6,170 bases of DNA from Bacteroidota bacterium (GTDB lineage: Bacteria > Bacteroidota > Bacteroidia > Flavobacteriales > Weeksellaceae), in the NCBI GenBank assembly GCA_023399675.1, contig JAEWOM010000052.1:1-6170 (forward strand), given 5' to 3'. A model generated the notes under the pieces. That model was not told the DNA's origin, ran no database searches, and worked only from the letters and a program-made list of their open reading frames with translations. Position 1 is the first letter of the stretch, and each line of letters opens with the position of its first letter. The translations under genes were made by a program, and so were the position numbers. This document shows positions 1 through 6,170 of the stretch, in pieces.

Positions 1-896
1 TAATTGGCAAATACTTCCTCTTCGAACCAAAGCATCGGTCTGTACTGCTCAGGAGTGATGTTGTAACGCGTCTGCATTCCGATTTTTTTCAGACTGTCGT
101 CTACGCGGTATTTCATGAAATTCAGGAGATCTTCTTTGGAAACGTTGTCGATTTCGCCCAGTTCAAAAATCCAGTCCAGAATTTCGGATTCGAGTTCAAT
201 TGACTGATCAACCAGCGTATAAAGATCTTCGATATCGCTGTCGGTAAGCAACTCAGGCTGTTCTTCGCGGATTTTATTAATCAGCCAGATTCCTGCATTG
301 GCATGAATCTGCTCATCAACGGAAGTCCATGCGATAATGATCGATACATTTTTCATATACCCTTTGAACCTCGTAAAAGACAGAATAATAGCAAACTGCG
401 AGAACAGCGATACATTTTCTATCAGAATTGAGAAAAGCAGTAAAGCAGAAACATATTCTTTCGGTGTTGTGGAATTGGCATGCTTCAGTACATTGCTCAG
501 GAAGTCAATTCTTTTCTTCACTGCAGGAATTTCAACCACGTGCAGGAATTCTTCGTTATACCCGAGCACTTCCAGTAATCTTGAATACGCTTCTGAATGC
601 CTGAACTCACATTCGGCAAAAGTAGAACCCAACCCATTGAATTCAGGTTTGGGAAGATGCGTGTACAGGTTACCCCAGAACGTTTTCACAGAAACTTCTA
701 TCTGTGCGATGGCTAACAGCGCGTGTTTCACCGCATTTTTTTCGTGCAGTTCCATCTGCGATTTGAAGTCCTGTACGTCTGCGGTGAAATCCACTTCGGA
801 GTGAACCCAGAAGGATTTGTTAATGGCCTCCACAAACTGAAGGATCTCCGGATATTCAAAAGGTTTGTAGCTGATTCTTTTATCGAAAATTCCCAT
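1..896 (-). CDS. nrdB: Ribonucleoside-diphosphate reductase, beta (small) subunit, class I; 3' end cut by the window edge
   Basis: This subunit forms the metal-tyrosyl radical that the large subunit (NrdA) uses to reduce ribonucleoside diphosphates to deoxyribonucleotides in the cytoplasm. I translated the minus strand from the ATG at 896-894. The protein begins MGIFDKRISYKPFEYPE, a start typical of Bacteroidota R2 proteins. Candidate metal ligands appear in the family order: Glu67 (IAQIEV; Glu where E. coli has Asp), Glu97 and His100 in EFRHSEAY, Glu160 in LIENVSLF, and Glu195 and His198 in DEQIH. The radical tyrosine is Tyr104, so this is the Tyr-bearing type and not a Tyr-less R2c. About 298 residues are visible, ending in WFEEEVFAN; the family is usually about 320-350 residues, so only the C-terminal tail that docks NrdA is missing. 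nrdA probably lies beyond the left edge (inference). No Shine-Dalgarno site is seen. The family call is secure. Confidence 0.95.
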   Translation of the reverse strand, partial: MGIFDKRISYKPFEYPEILQFVEAINKSFWVHSEVDFTADVQDFKSQMELHEKNAVKHALLAIAQIEVSVKTFWGNLYTHLPKPEFNGLGSTFAECEFRHSEAYSRLLEVLGYNEEFLHVVEIPAVKKRIDFLSNVLKHANSTTPKEYVSALLLFSILIENVSLFSQFAIILSFTRFKGYMKNVSIIIAWTSVDEQIHANAGIWLINKIREEQPELLTDSDIEDLYTLVDQSIELESEILDWIFELGEIDNVSKEDLLNFMKYRVDDSLKKIGMQTRYNITPEQYRPMLWFEEEVFAN

Positions 897-920
897 AGAT
901 AATCAATTGTCTTCTATATT

Positions 921-954
921 CAAAAGTATTTATTAAACAAAAGGACCGTTTCAA
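921..954 (-). promoter_or_regulatory. Candidate Bacteroidota-type promoter for nrdB
   Basis: On the minus strand, TACTTTTG (928-921) fits the Bacteroidota -7 consensus TAnnTTTG exactly. It lies 24 bases before the nrdB ATG, which would give a short leader. The best matching -33 element is TTG at 954-952, 23 bases upstream of the -7 element. That is slightly longer than the usual spacing of about 19-21. The position and the perfect -7 match support the call, but the -33 element is weak and the region is AT-rich, so chance matches are likely. Confidence 0.4.
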
Positions 955-1117
955 TCCTTTGATAATGTGAAAATTACATTTCTGCTGTCTACAGGATTAA
1001 TCTGATGTGACGCAGGGTTAATGTAATAACAAAAATAGAAAATCCCGCTGTCATCTGAAAGGTCGGAGGCGGCGGAAAGGGCTTTTTCCCCGCAAAAGTT
1101 TTCCACAAAGACACCAA

Positions 1118-1142
1118 ACGTGCTTCAACACGTATGTTACGT
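1118..1142. repeat. Overlapping dyad-symmetry cluster with three ACGT cores
   Basis: Two short perfect inverted repeats overlap. The first is ACGTG (1118-1122) with CACGT (1129-1133), separated by six bases. The second is ACGTA (1130-1134) with TACGT (1138-1142), separated by three bases. ACGT thus occurs three times in 25 bases. This could be an operator or a weak hairpin, but the arms are only five bases and no regulator can be assigned. It lies about 220 bases upstream of nrdB and 380 bases upstream of the pump operon. Confidence 0.3.
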
Positions 1143-1185
1143 CTTCCCGGACTGAAATTATCGCAATTGATAAGGAATAAAATTA

Positions 1186-1248
1186 AACAGTCTTCTGTTC
1201 AGCAACTATTTACATGCGTTTTAAACTAAACATCAGTAAAACAGAAGA
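1186..1248. repeat. Inverted repeat with two alternative pairings
   Basis: TCTTCTGTT (1191-1199) is the exact reverse complement of AACAGAAGA (1240-1248), with a 40-base spacer. The CTGTT part (1195-1199) could instead pair with AACAG at 1186-1190, giving a small hairpin with a four-base loop. The two pairings exclude each other. There is no T-run typical of a terminator, and chance is a reasonable explanation. Confidence 0.25.
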
Positions 1249-1265
1249 TCCGGCGGACCTCCTAA

Positions 1266-1454
1266 TTTCCGGAGATCACCGATTCTAACCTGCGCATCAT
1301 TTTACTCAGCAAACTCGGCTTTAACAATACAGAGATGTCTGCGCTGCTTGGCGTTACGGCGGATGCGATCAAAAAATCAAAACAGAGACTCAAGAAAAAA
1401 CTGAGCGACCGCCACGACATTCTCGAAAGTTATCTGCACGCTGCCGCAACATAA
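1266..1454 (+). pseudogene. C-terminal helix-turn-helix remnant of a Bacteroidota transcriptional regulator (likely of the TPR- or sensor-HTH type)
   Basis: The frame read from 1266 is FPEITDSNLRIILLSKLGF, followed by NNTEMSALLGVTADAIKKSK and QRLKKKL, ending at TAA 1452-1454. This matches the C-terminal LuxR-like helix-turn-helix that in Bacteroidota often ends long TPR-containing or sensor-type regulators (pattern: LR-x-LxKL-x(4)-EhAxLL-x(4)-hxxxxxRLKKKL). The rest of such a protein is missing. A stop (TAA 1263-1265) lies in frame directly before the fragment, and no ATG appears until 1335, which is already inside the HTH. A 24-codon frame (ATG 1214 to TAA 1286-1288) overlaps it in another register; one extra base near 1265 would join MRFKLNISKTEDPADLL to FPEIT. 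The simplest reading is a decayed gene end. It lies 67 bases before the pump operon and may once have regulated it (inference). A short active HTH peptide cannot be excluded. Confidence 0.6.
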
Positions 1455-1521
1455 AAAATCACAATTTAGCTGTAACAAGTATCTGTTTTTTCGTACCAAT
1501 TGCTAAAGTGCCGAAAACGCC

Positions 1522-2214
1522 ATGTTACTGATTAAAGATCTCCATAAATCTTACGATACCGGGAAAAGCAAACTTCACGTGCTGAAAGGCATCAATCTTG
1601 AAATTGGCGAAGGGGAATTCGTGTCTATTATGGGGAGTTCCGGCTCCGGAAAATCTACCCTACTGAATATTATCGGAATTCTTGATGAAAAAGATTCCGG
1701 CATCTATGAACTGGACCAGATTCCGATTGAGCATCTTACAGAGGTAAAGGCCGCCGAATACCGAAGTCGATTTCTGGGCTTTGTATTCCAGTCGTTCAAC
1801 CTTATCGGTTACAAAACGGCCATCGAAAATGTGGCGCTTCCTTTATATTACCAGAACGTATCACGAAAGGAAAGAAACCGCATGGCTCAGGAATATCTTG
1901 AAAAAGTAGGACTCGGACCTTGGGCGAATCATTTACCGAATGAACTTTCCGGCGGACAGAAACAAAGGGTTGCCATTGCACGGGCGCTGATCAGCAATCC
2001 GAAAGTTATTCTAGCAGATGAACCAACCGGAGCACTGGACAGCCAGACCACCCATGATATCATGAAACTTCTGCAGCAGATCAACTCCGAAGGAAAAACA
2101 ATCATCGTCGTAACTCACGAGCCGGATGTTGCCGCCCAAACAAAGAGAAATGTAACGCTGAAAGACGGCATCATTGAAAGTGATATCTTCATAGAGCAAA
2201 AAGTGCTGGTGTAA
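1522..2214 (+). CDS. ABC transporter ATP-binding protein, LolD/MacB type
   Basis: This is the cytoplasmic ATPase that powers the two permeases encoded just downstream. It is a single nucleotide-binding domain of 230 residues, the normal length for LolD-like subunits. All core motifs are intact: Walker [10 protein letters not shown] (38-46), Q-loop Gln90 in FVFQSFNL, signature LSGGQKQR (142-149), Walker B VILADEP with Asp166 and catalytic Glu167, D-loop ALD (171-173), and switch His199 in VVTHE. The wording EPTGALD and the Q-loop context are typical of the MacB/LolD/FtsE branch. The start [11 protein letters not shown] is the usual one for the family, and no better upstream start is seen. No Shine-Dalgarno site is present and I find no convincing promoter between 1455 and 1521. 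It is the first gene of a four-gene operon; 34 bases separate it from the next gene. The substrate is unknown. Confidence 0.95.
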   Translation: MLLIKDLHKSYDTGKSKLHVLKGINLEIGEGEFVSIMGSSGSGKSTLLNIIGILDEKDSGIYELDQIPIEHLTEVKAAEYRSRFLGFVFQSFNLIGYKTAIENVALPLYYQNVSRKERNRMAQEYLEKVGLGPWANHLPNELSGGQKQRVAIARALISNPKVILADEPTGALDSQTTHDIMKLLQQINSEGKTIIVVTHEPDVAAQTKRNVTLKDGIIESDIFIEQKVLV

Positions 2215-2248
2215 CACCCACCGAATTTAAAAAAATAAGAGAAATTGT

Positions 2249-3478
2249 ATGTTTGATCTGGACAGATGGCAGGAAATCATAGCATCTATTCGCAGTAATA
2301 TTCTGCGGACAGTGCTTTCGGGTTTCACCGTTGCGCTGGGACTCTACATTTTCATCGTACTGTTCGGCATAGGTTCCGGATTAAAAAATGCATTTACCGA
2401 TCAGTTTACGCGCGATGCACAAAACCTGATCAGGATCATGACGGGAAAAACCACGCTTGCCTACGGCGGACTGCAGTCGGACCGCGTCATCACGCTTAAC
2501 AACGAAGATTATGAATCGGTTATCGAATCAGACCCCGAGAAAGTGCAGTATTCCACACCGCGCTACTCTACCAGTCTAACTGTAAAATACGGCAAAGAAA
2601 GCGGCAGTTATCAAATCAGCGGAGCCAATGAAGACGAAGTGGCGATAGAAAACAGAACGTTGCTCAACGGCAGGTTCATTTCACCGCGTGACATCGCCAA
2701 CAGGCAGAACGTGGCGGTAATCGGAAGAATGGTTCAGCGCGACCTCATCAAAAACGGAGATCCGGTTGGTAAGGAACTGGAAGTAAACGGTACCATGTTT
2801 AAAGTCATCGGGGTTTTTGCTGATGAAGGCGGAGATTTTGATGAAAGAATGATCAGCGTACCGATAACCACTTTACAGCAGATGAAAAAAGGATCTGATA
2901 CTATTTCCACCATTTTCATCGCTTACAAAGAAGATATGGATCCCGACGAAGCCATTGCTTACAGCGACAAACTGGAAGAAGAACTGAAAGCGAGAAAAAG
3001 GGTTTCTCCGGATGATCAGGGCGGAATTCGCGTGAATAACCGTGCCGAAAGTCTCAAGGACAGTTTCATGTTTCTATTCGTTATCACTGTAATCGTTTCA
3101 TTTATCGGAATGGGAACGCTGCTGGCTGGAATTATCGGCATCAGCAATATCATGGTTTATATCGTGAAAGAAAGAACACAGGAAATCGGAGTGCGTAAAG
3201 CAATCGGTGCAAAACCGCGCGGTATTGTCGGACTTATTCTGCAGGAATGTATGGTGATTACGATTATTTCGGGACTCATCGGTGTGGGCGTCGGAATTCT
3301 GACTCTGGAACTGATCGGGAACAGACTCGAAGAATATTTTATTGTGAATCCGTCTGTAGGTTGGGGACTGATCTTTGCGGCGTTTATCAGCCTCGTAATC
3401 GCAGGCCTCATTGCAGGTTTCGTTCCTGCTTACCGTGCAAGTAAAATCAAACCGATTGAAGCTTTACGAGCGGAATAA
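2249..3478 (+). CDS. ABC transporter permease, FtsX/MacB type (first of two)
   Basis: This inner-membrane subunit has the MacB layout: one N-terminal membrane segment (about 20-42), a large periplasmic core (about 45-270; MacB_PCD-like), then three membrane segments (about 272-303, 329-355 and 371-396). The cytoplasmic stretch VKERTQEIGVRKAIGAKP (306-323) after the second segment is the family's conserved motif facing the ATPase. The protein ends in the usual PAYRASKIKPIEALRAE. At 409 residues it is full length for a permease without a fused ATPase. Such proteins do not normally form a channel in the membrane; they transmit ATP-driven motion to the periplasm (family knowledge). The next gene encodes a paralogue, so a heterodimer as in LolC/LolE is likely (inference). 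The start follows an A-rich leader without a Shine-Dalgarno site, as is common in Bacteroidota. Confidence 0.93.
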   Translation: MFDLDRWQEIIASIRSNILRTVLSGFTVALGLYIFIVLFGIGSGLKNAFTDQFTRDAQNLIRIMTGKTTLAYGGLQSDRVITLNNEDYESVIESDPEKVQYSTPRYSTSLTVKYGKESGSYQISGANEDEVAIENRTLLNGRFISPRDIANRQNVAVIGRMVQRDLIKNGDPVGKELEVNGTMFKVIGVFADEGGDFDERMISVPITTLQQMKKGSDTISTIFIAYKEDMDPDEAIAYSDKLEEELKARKRVSPDDQGGIRVNNRAESLKDSFMFLFVITVIVSFIGMGTLLAGIIGISNIMVYIVKERTQEIGVRKAIGAKPRGIVGLILQECMVITIISGLIGVGVGILTLELIGNRLEEYFIVNPSVGWGLIFAAFISLVIAGLIAGFVPAYRASKIKPIEALRAE

Positions 3479-3517
3479 GAAAACTTAAATGAATTATTAA
3501 TCTCAGAACCAGCGCAA

Positions 3518-4789
3518 GTGAATATCATTTTCAAACTGGATACCTCGCAGGAAATCTACCACTCGCTCCGCAACAACAAACTGCGGACATTTCTCACCAT
3601 GATCGGTGTTGGCTGGGGTATGTTCCTTTTTGTAAGTCTACTGGGCGCTGCAAAAGGTATGGAAAACGGTTTCGACAAGCTTTTCTCCGGATTTGCAACC
3701 AACAGTATATTCATGTGGGCGCAGAATACCACCATCCCCTACAACGGTTTTCCGAAAGGAAGAGCAATGGATCTGAGACTTGGCGATATCGATCTGCTGA
3801 AAAGCAAGATCAGTGAAGTGGAATACATTTCTCCACAAAATTCGCGCGGAAGTTTCGGAACACCCGGCGAACTGATGAACCGCGCAGGGAACAATGCGAC
3901 TTATACTTTAACAGGCGATACACCTGCAGGAAATAAAATCTCAGAGAAACAGCTTCTCTACGGCCGCTACATCAATGATGCTGATGTTTCTGCAAGCAAG
4001 AATGTTGTGGTTATCGGTGAAGCGATTTATGATAACTTCTTCGATGAGAAAAAAAATGAAGATCCTATCGGCAAATCGATGAGCATCAAAGGAATGTTCT
4101 TCAACGTCATCGGGGTGTACAAAGAAGCAAAAGCCGGCGGACCGATGGATAATGACCGAACCGCTTACATACCGCTTTCAACATTTACCAAAATGTACAA
4201 CGACGGTGACCGTGTCGATTTTTTCGCGATCGTTAGCGGTCCGGAAGCCGATCTTGCCCAAGTAGAAGAAGAAGCGAAGCGGATTTTAAAGGATAAAAAC
4301 AACGTCTCACCGGAAGACACCAATGCATTCGGAAGTTTCAATTTAGGAACAATGTTTGAAAAAATGACCGGATTTCTCACCGGAATGCAGTTGCTCACCA
4401 TTATCGTGGGATCGCTGACCATTTTGGCGGGCGTGATCGCAATTTCCAACATTCTGCTAATCACCGTAAAAGAGCGGACCAAAGAAATCGGTATTCGGCG
4501 CGCTCTTGGTGCAAAACCCAATGAAGTACGGAATCAGATTTTGCTGGAAAGCGTCGTAATAACACTGGCAAGCGGAATAATCGGCTTCATCTTCGGGATT
4601 TTTCTGCTGATCATCGTTAATATTATGACGAAAGATCAGGACTCATTCCCGTTCTACAATCCAACAGTGGAATATTCCAATGTATTTACGGCCATGGCCA
4701 TCATGCTGATCCTCGGACTCATTATCGGAATGATTCCTGCACAGCGCGCCGTAAAAATCCGCCCGATTGAAGCCCTCAGATCTGAATAA
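3518..4789 (+). CDS. ABC transporter permease, FtsX/MacB type (second of two), GTG start
   Basis: This is a paralogue of the preceding permease with the same design in 423 residues: membrane segments at about 22-45, 288-316, 340-368 and 387-408, and a periplasmic core between the first two. The conserved cytoplasmic motif VKERTKEIGIRRALGAKP (317-334) is almost identical to that of its neighbour, and the end PAQRAVKIRPIEALRSE also matches. The periplasmic domains have diverged more but share landmarks such as NVxVIG and DPxGK followed by FxVIGV. The start is GTG at 3518: no ATG in this frame lies between the previous stop and 3518, and MNIIFKLDTSQEIYHSL matches the expected N-terminus (charged amphipathic start, then RxNKLRTFLT). 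An ATG at 3489 is out of frame and stops after three codons. Adjacent position and similarity suggest tandem duplication and assembly with the first permease. Confidence 0.92.
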   Translation: MNIIFKLDTSQEIYHSLRNNKLRTFLTMIGVGWGMFLFVSLLGAAKGMENGFDKLFSGFATNSIFMWAQNTTIPYNGFPKGRAMDLRLGDIDLLKSKISEVEYISPQNSRGSFGTPGELMNRAGNNATYTLTGDTPAGNKISEKQLLYGRYINDADVSASKNVVVIGEAIYDNFFDEKKNEDPIGKSMSIKGMFFNVIGVYKEAKAGGPMDNDRTAYIPLSTFTKMYNDGDRVDFFAIVSGPEADLAQVEEEAKRILKDKNNVSPEDTNAFGSFNLGTMFEKMTGFLTGMQLLTIIVGSLTILAGVIAISNILLITVKERTKEIGIRRALGAKPNEVRNQILLESVVITLASGIIGFIFGIFLLIIVNIMTKDQDSFPFYNPTVEYSNVFTAMAIMLILGLIIGMIPAQRAVKIRPIEALRSE

Positions 4790-4821
4790 AAAAAATAAAA
4801 AACGCCTACATAAACAGCACT

Positions 4822-6018
4822 ATGAAAAAGAAATTCACCTGGAAAAAAGCACTTTATGTTTTTCTCGGACTTCTGCTTGCCATCGGTCTCTTTGCAGGAA
4901 TCAGTTATCTCGTAAAATCCAATTCATCTGCGAGTGAAACCTTTCTAACCAGAAAACCGGTCATCCAAAATATGGAAGATAAAGTGATGGCAACCGGAAA
5001 AATTGTTCCGCTGGAAGAAATTGAAATCAAACCGAACATGTCCGGAATTCTCGATAAAATTCTGGTGAATGAAGGCGATCAGGTAACAACCGGGCAACTG
5101 GTTGCAACTATTAAGATTGTCCCGAATGTTCAGAGTGTTAATGCAGCCCAGCAGGAAGTAAACAATGCCAATCTGCAGATTTCCAATGCTAAAATGAATC
5201 TATCCAACGTTCAGCAGCAGTTTAATATGCAGCAAAGACTGTACAGCCAGGGCGTTGCTTCCAAGCAGGAATTTCTTACCGCACAGCAGCAACTTCAAAA
5301 CGCTCAGATCCAACTCCGAAATGCCAATCTTCAGCTGCAGACAGCGCAGAAAAGCATGCAGATTGCCAGAACAGGGGTTACACCGGAACTGCAGGGTCTT
5401 GCAACAACTCAAATTCGTTCCAAAGCAAACGGGACAGTCCTGGAAGTGCCTGTTAAAGAAGGAAGCCAGGTTATTGAAGCCAACCAGTTCAATGCAGGAA
5501 CAACCATTGCTTCCATTGCTAACCTGAACTCATTGATTTTCGAAGGGGAAATTGATGAAGCACAGGCCGGAAAACTGAAAGAAGGAATGAACATGAATAT
5601 CCTAATCGGTGCTTTGCAGAATAAAAAATATCCGGGCCGACTGACGATGATTGCTCCGAAAGGAAAGGATGTAAGCGGAACCATCAAATTTCCGGTGGAA
5701 GGCGAAGTATTTAATCCGAGCGGCGATTATATCCGTGCCGGTTTTTCCGCCAACGGTGAAATTGTGCTGAGTTCGCAGAAAAATGCGCTGTTACTTGACG
5801 AAAGCCTTATTCAGTACGAAAAAGTGAACGGCAAAGATGTTCCTTTCGTCGAAGTAAAACAACCAGACGGAAAATTCAAAAAAGTAAACGTGAAACTGGG
5901 CGCAAGCGACGGGATTAATGTACAGATTCTGTCCGGACTGACTAAAGACTCCGAAGTAAAAGTCTGGAATCCAAGTGACAAGGACAAAAAAGAACTGGAG
6001 GAACAGAAAAAGAAATAG
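4822..6018 (+). CDS. Periplasmic adaptor subunit (HlyD/MacA-like membrane fusion protein)
   Basis: This protein links inner-membrane transporter and outer-membrane channel across the periplasm. A Lys-rich start and one membrane segment (about 9-31) anchor it inside; there is no lipobox cysteine, so it is a membrane-anchored adaptor. A first half lipoyl domain (about 62-100, EIKPNMSGILDKILVNEGD) is followed by a long alpha-helical hairpin (about 104-185), a second half lipoyl domain (about 196-232, SKANGTVLEVPVKEGSQV), a beta-barrel domain (about 236-316) and a membrane-proximal domain (about 322-384). The tail is strongly charged and Lys-rich (387-398). At 398 residues it has the normal length for MacA-like proteins. 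The hairpin tip reads GVASKQEF. It is the last gene of the operon, 32 bases after the second permease, and presumably works with those permeases. Start ATG 4822 follows a very A-rich leader. Confidence 0.94.
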   Translation: MKKKFTWKKALYVFLGLLLAIGLFAGISYLVKSNSSASETFLTRKPVIQNMEDKVMATGKIVPLEEIEIKPNMSGILDKILVNEGDQVTTGQLVATIKIVPNVQSVNAAQQEVNNANLQISNAKMNLSNVQQQFNMQQRLYSQGVASKQEFLTAQQQLQNAQIQLRNANLQLQTAQKSMQIARTGVTPELQGLATTQIRSKANGTVLEVPVKEGSQVIEANQFNAGTTIASIANLNSLIFEGEIDEAQAGKLKEGMNMNILIGALQNKKYPGRLTMIAPKGKDVSGTIKFPVEGEVFNPSGDYIRAGFSANGEIVLSSQKNALLLDESLIQYEKVNGKDVPFVEVKQPDGKFKKVNVKLGASDGINVQILSGLTKDSEVKVWNPSDKDKKELEEQKKK

Positions 6019-6054
6019 TTCTAACCGTAATCGCTGAAACCGAAAAAAGGGATA
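6019..6054. other. Short convergent gap with no clear terminator
   Basis: These 36 bases separate the end of the adaptor gene from the end of the minus-strand gene to its right. I see no stable hairpin followed by a T-run in either direction. The only nearby perfect hairpin, TCTGC (6064-6068) with GCAGA (6075-6079), lies inside the neighbouring reading frame and has only a five-base stem. Confidence 0.4.
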
Positions 6055-6170
6055 TTAAAAACCTCTGCGGATAAGCAGAACAATGTTGATAAACAACAGC
6101 AGCAGCCCCAAACTGATATAAACGCTGGTGGAAATATGGTCGAGTTTCCTTTCCTCGATGAGATTTGATG
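6055..6170 (-). CDS. C-terminal end of an unidentified membrane protein; 5' part beyond the window
   Basis: Read on the minus strand from 6168, an open frame of 37 codons runs into the window and stops at TAA (6057-6055). It reads SNLIEERKLDHISTSVY, then ISLGLLLLFINIVLLI, then RRGF. The middle part is a clear hydrophobic membrane helix followed by a positive RRGF end, which suggests a C-terminal cytoplasmic tail. The composition is that of a real membrane protein end, and the gene converges on the pump operon. I do not recognise the family from this fragment, and the start is not in the window. Confidence 0.6.
   Translation of the reverse strand, partial: SNLIEERKLDHISTSVYISLGLLLLFINIVLLIRRGF

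Larger units (their letters stand above)
897..1213. other. Intergenic stretch without an intact gene
   Basis: I see no convincing gene here on either strand. The part next to nrdB carries its candidate promoter. Positions 1060-1100 are locally GC-rich in an otherwise AT-rich gap. Positions 1118-1142 carry overlapping short dyads built on ACGT. The longest reading frame I noticed is a 51-codon minus-strand frame from a GTG at 1106 to a stop at 951. It has no recognisable motif and overlaps the proposed nrdB -33 element, so I do not call it a gene. Confidence 0.5.

Noticed and set aside
337..804. A 155-codon plus-strand open frame inside the nrdB region
   Set aside because: It lies opposite nrdB, whose minus-strand frame has every expected ligand motif. 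The plus-strand protein is low in recognisable structure and is a shadow frame.
951..1106. A 51-codon minus-strand frame starting at GTG 1106 and ending just before nrdB
   Set aside because: It has no recognisable motif, no ATG and no ribosome site, and it overlaps the proposed nrdB promoter. The composition does not argue clearly for coding, so it is probably chance or an old remnant.
1480..1487. TATCTGTT as a possible -7 element for the pump operon
   Set aside because: It departs from TAnnTTTG at two of the four conserved 3' positions and there is no matching -33 element at a suitable distance.
4165..4521. A 118-codon minus-strand open frame inside the second permease gene
   Set aside because: The plus-strand permease frame is full length with conserved motifs across this stretch. 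The antisense frame has no family features.
6064..6079. Five-base hairpin TCTGC/GCAGA as a terminator of the pump operon
   Set aside because: It lies within the coding end of the minus-strand gene, the stem is short, and no T-run follows it on either strand.
1..6170. CRISPR arrays, tRNA or rRNA genes, insertion sequences or attachment sites
   Set aside because: I saw no regularly spaced repeats, no cloverleaf-like segments, no transposase or integrase frames and no flanking terminal repeats.

Overview
The window looks like chromosome from a Bacteroidota bacterium. A member of the Flavobacteriales close to Chryseobacterium or Kaistella is my best guess. The reasons are the style of the NrdB and permease sequences, moderate GC content, A-rich leaders without Shine-Dalgarno sites, and a TAnnTTTG-type -7 element before nrdB. 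The genus is inference; no database was consulted.

Layout. Positions 1-896 (minus strand) hold most of the small subunit of class I ribonucleotide reductase (nrdB), cut by the left edge before its last few residues. Positions 897-1521 hold no intact gene. They contain a candidate nrdB promoter, a cluster of short dyad repeats, and near 1266-1454 (plus strand) the C-terminal helix-turn-helix of a regulator whose upstream reading frame is broken. Positions 1522-6018 (plus strand) are a four-gene operon: a stand-alone LolD/MacB-type ATPase, two tandem FtsX/MacB-type permeases, and a membrane-anchored periplasmic adaptor. At the right edge, 6055-6170 (minus strand) is the C-terminal end of an unidentified membrane protein that converges on the adaptor gene.

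How the genes work together. The ATPase probably sits beneath a heterodimer of the two permeases and drives a mechanotransmission cycle. The adaptor would link this to an outer-membrane TolC-like channel, forming a MacAB-TolC-like efflux or secretion pump. No TolC gene lies in the window, and the next gene runs the opposite way, so the channel must be encoded elsewhere. The substrate cannot be read from the sequence. nrdB (deoxyribonucleotide synthesis) is divergent and probably unrelated.

I found no clear evidence of an undescribed system. The points most worth a second look are the broken regulator fragment just upstream of the pump operon, the GTG start of the second permease, and the very Gln/Asn-rich hairpin of the adaptor with a non-canonical RLS tip motif.
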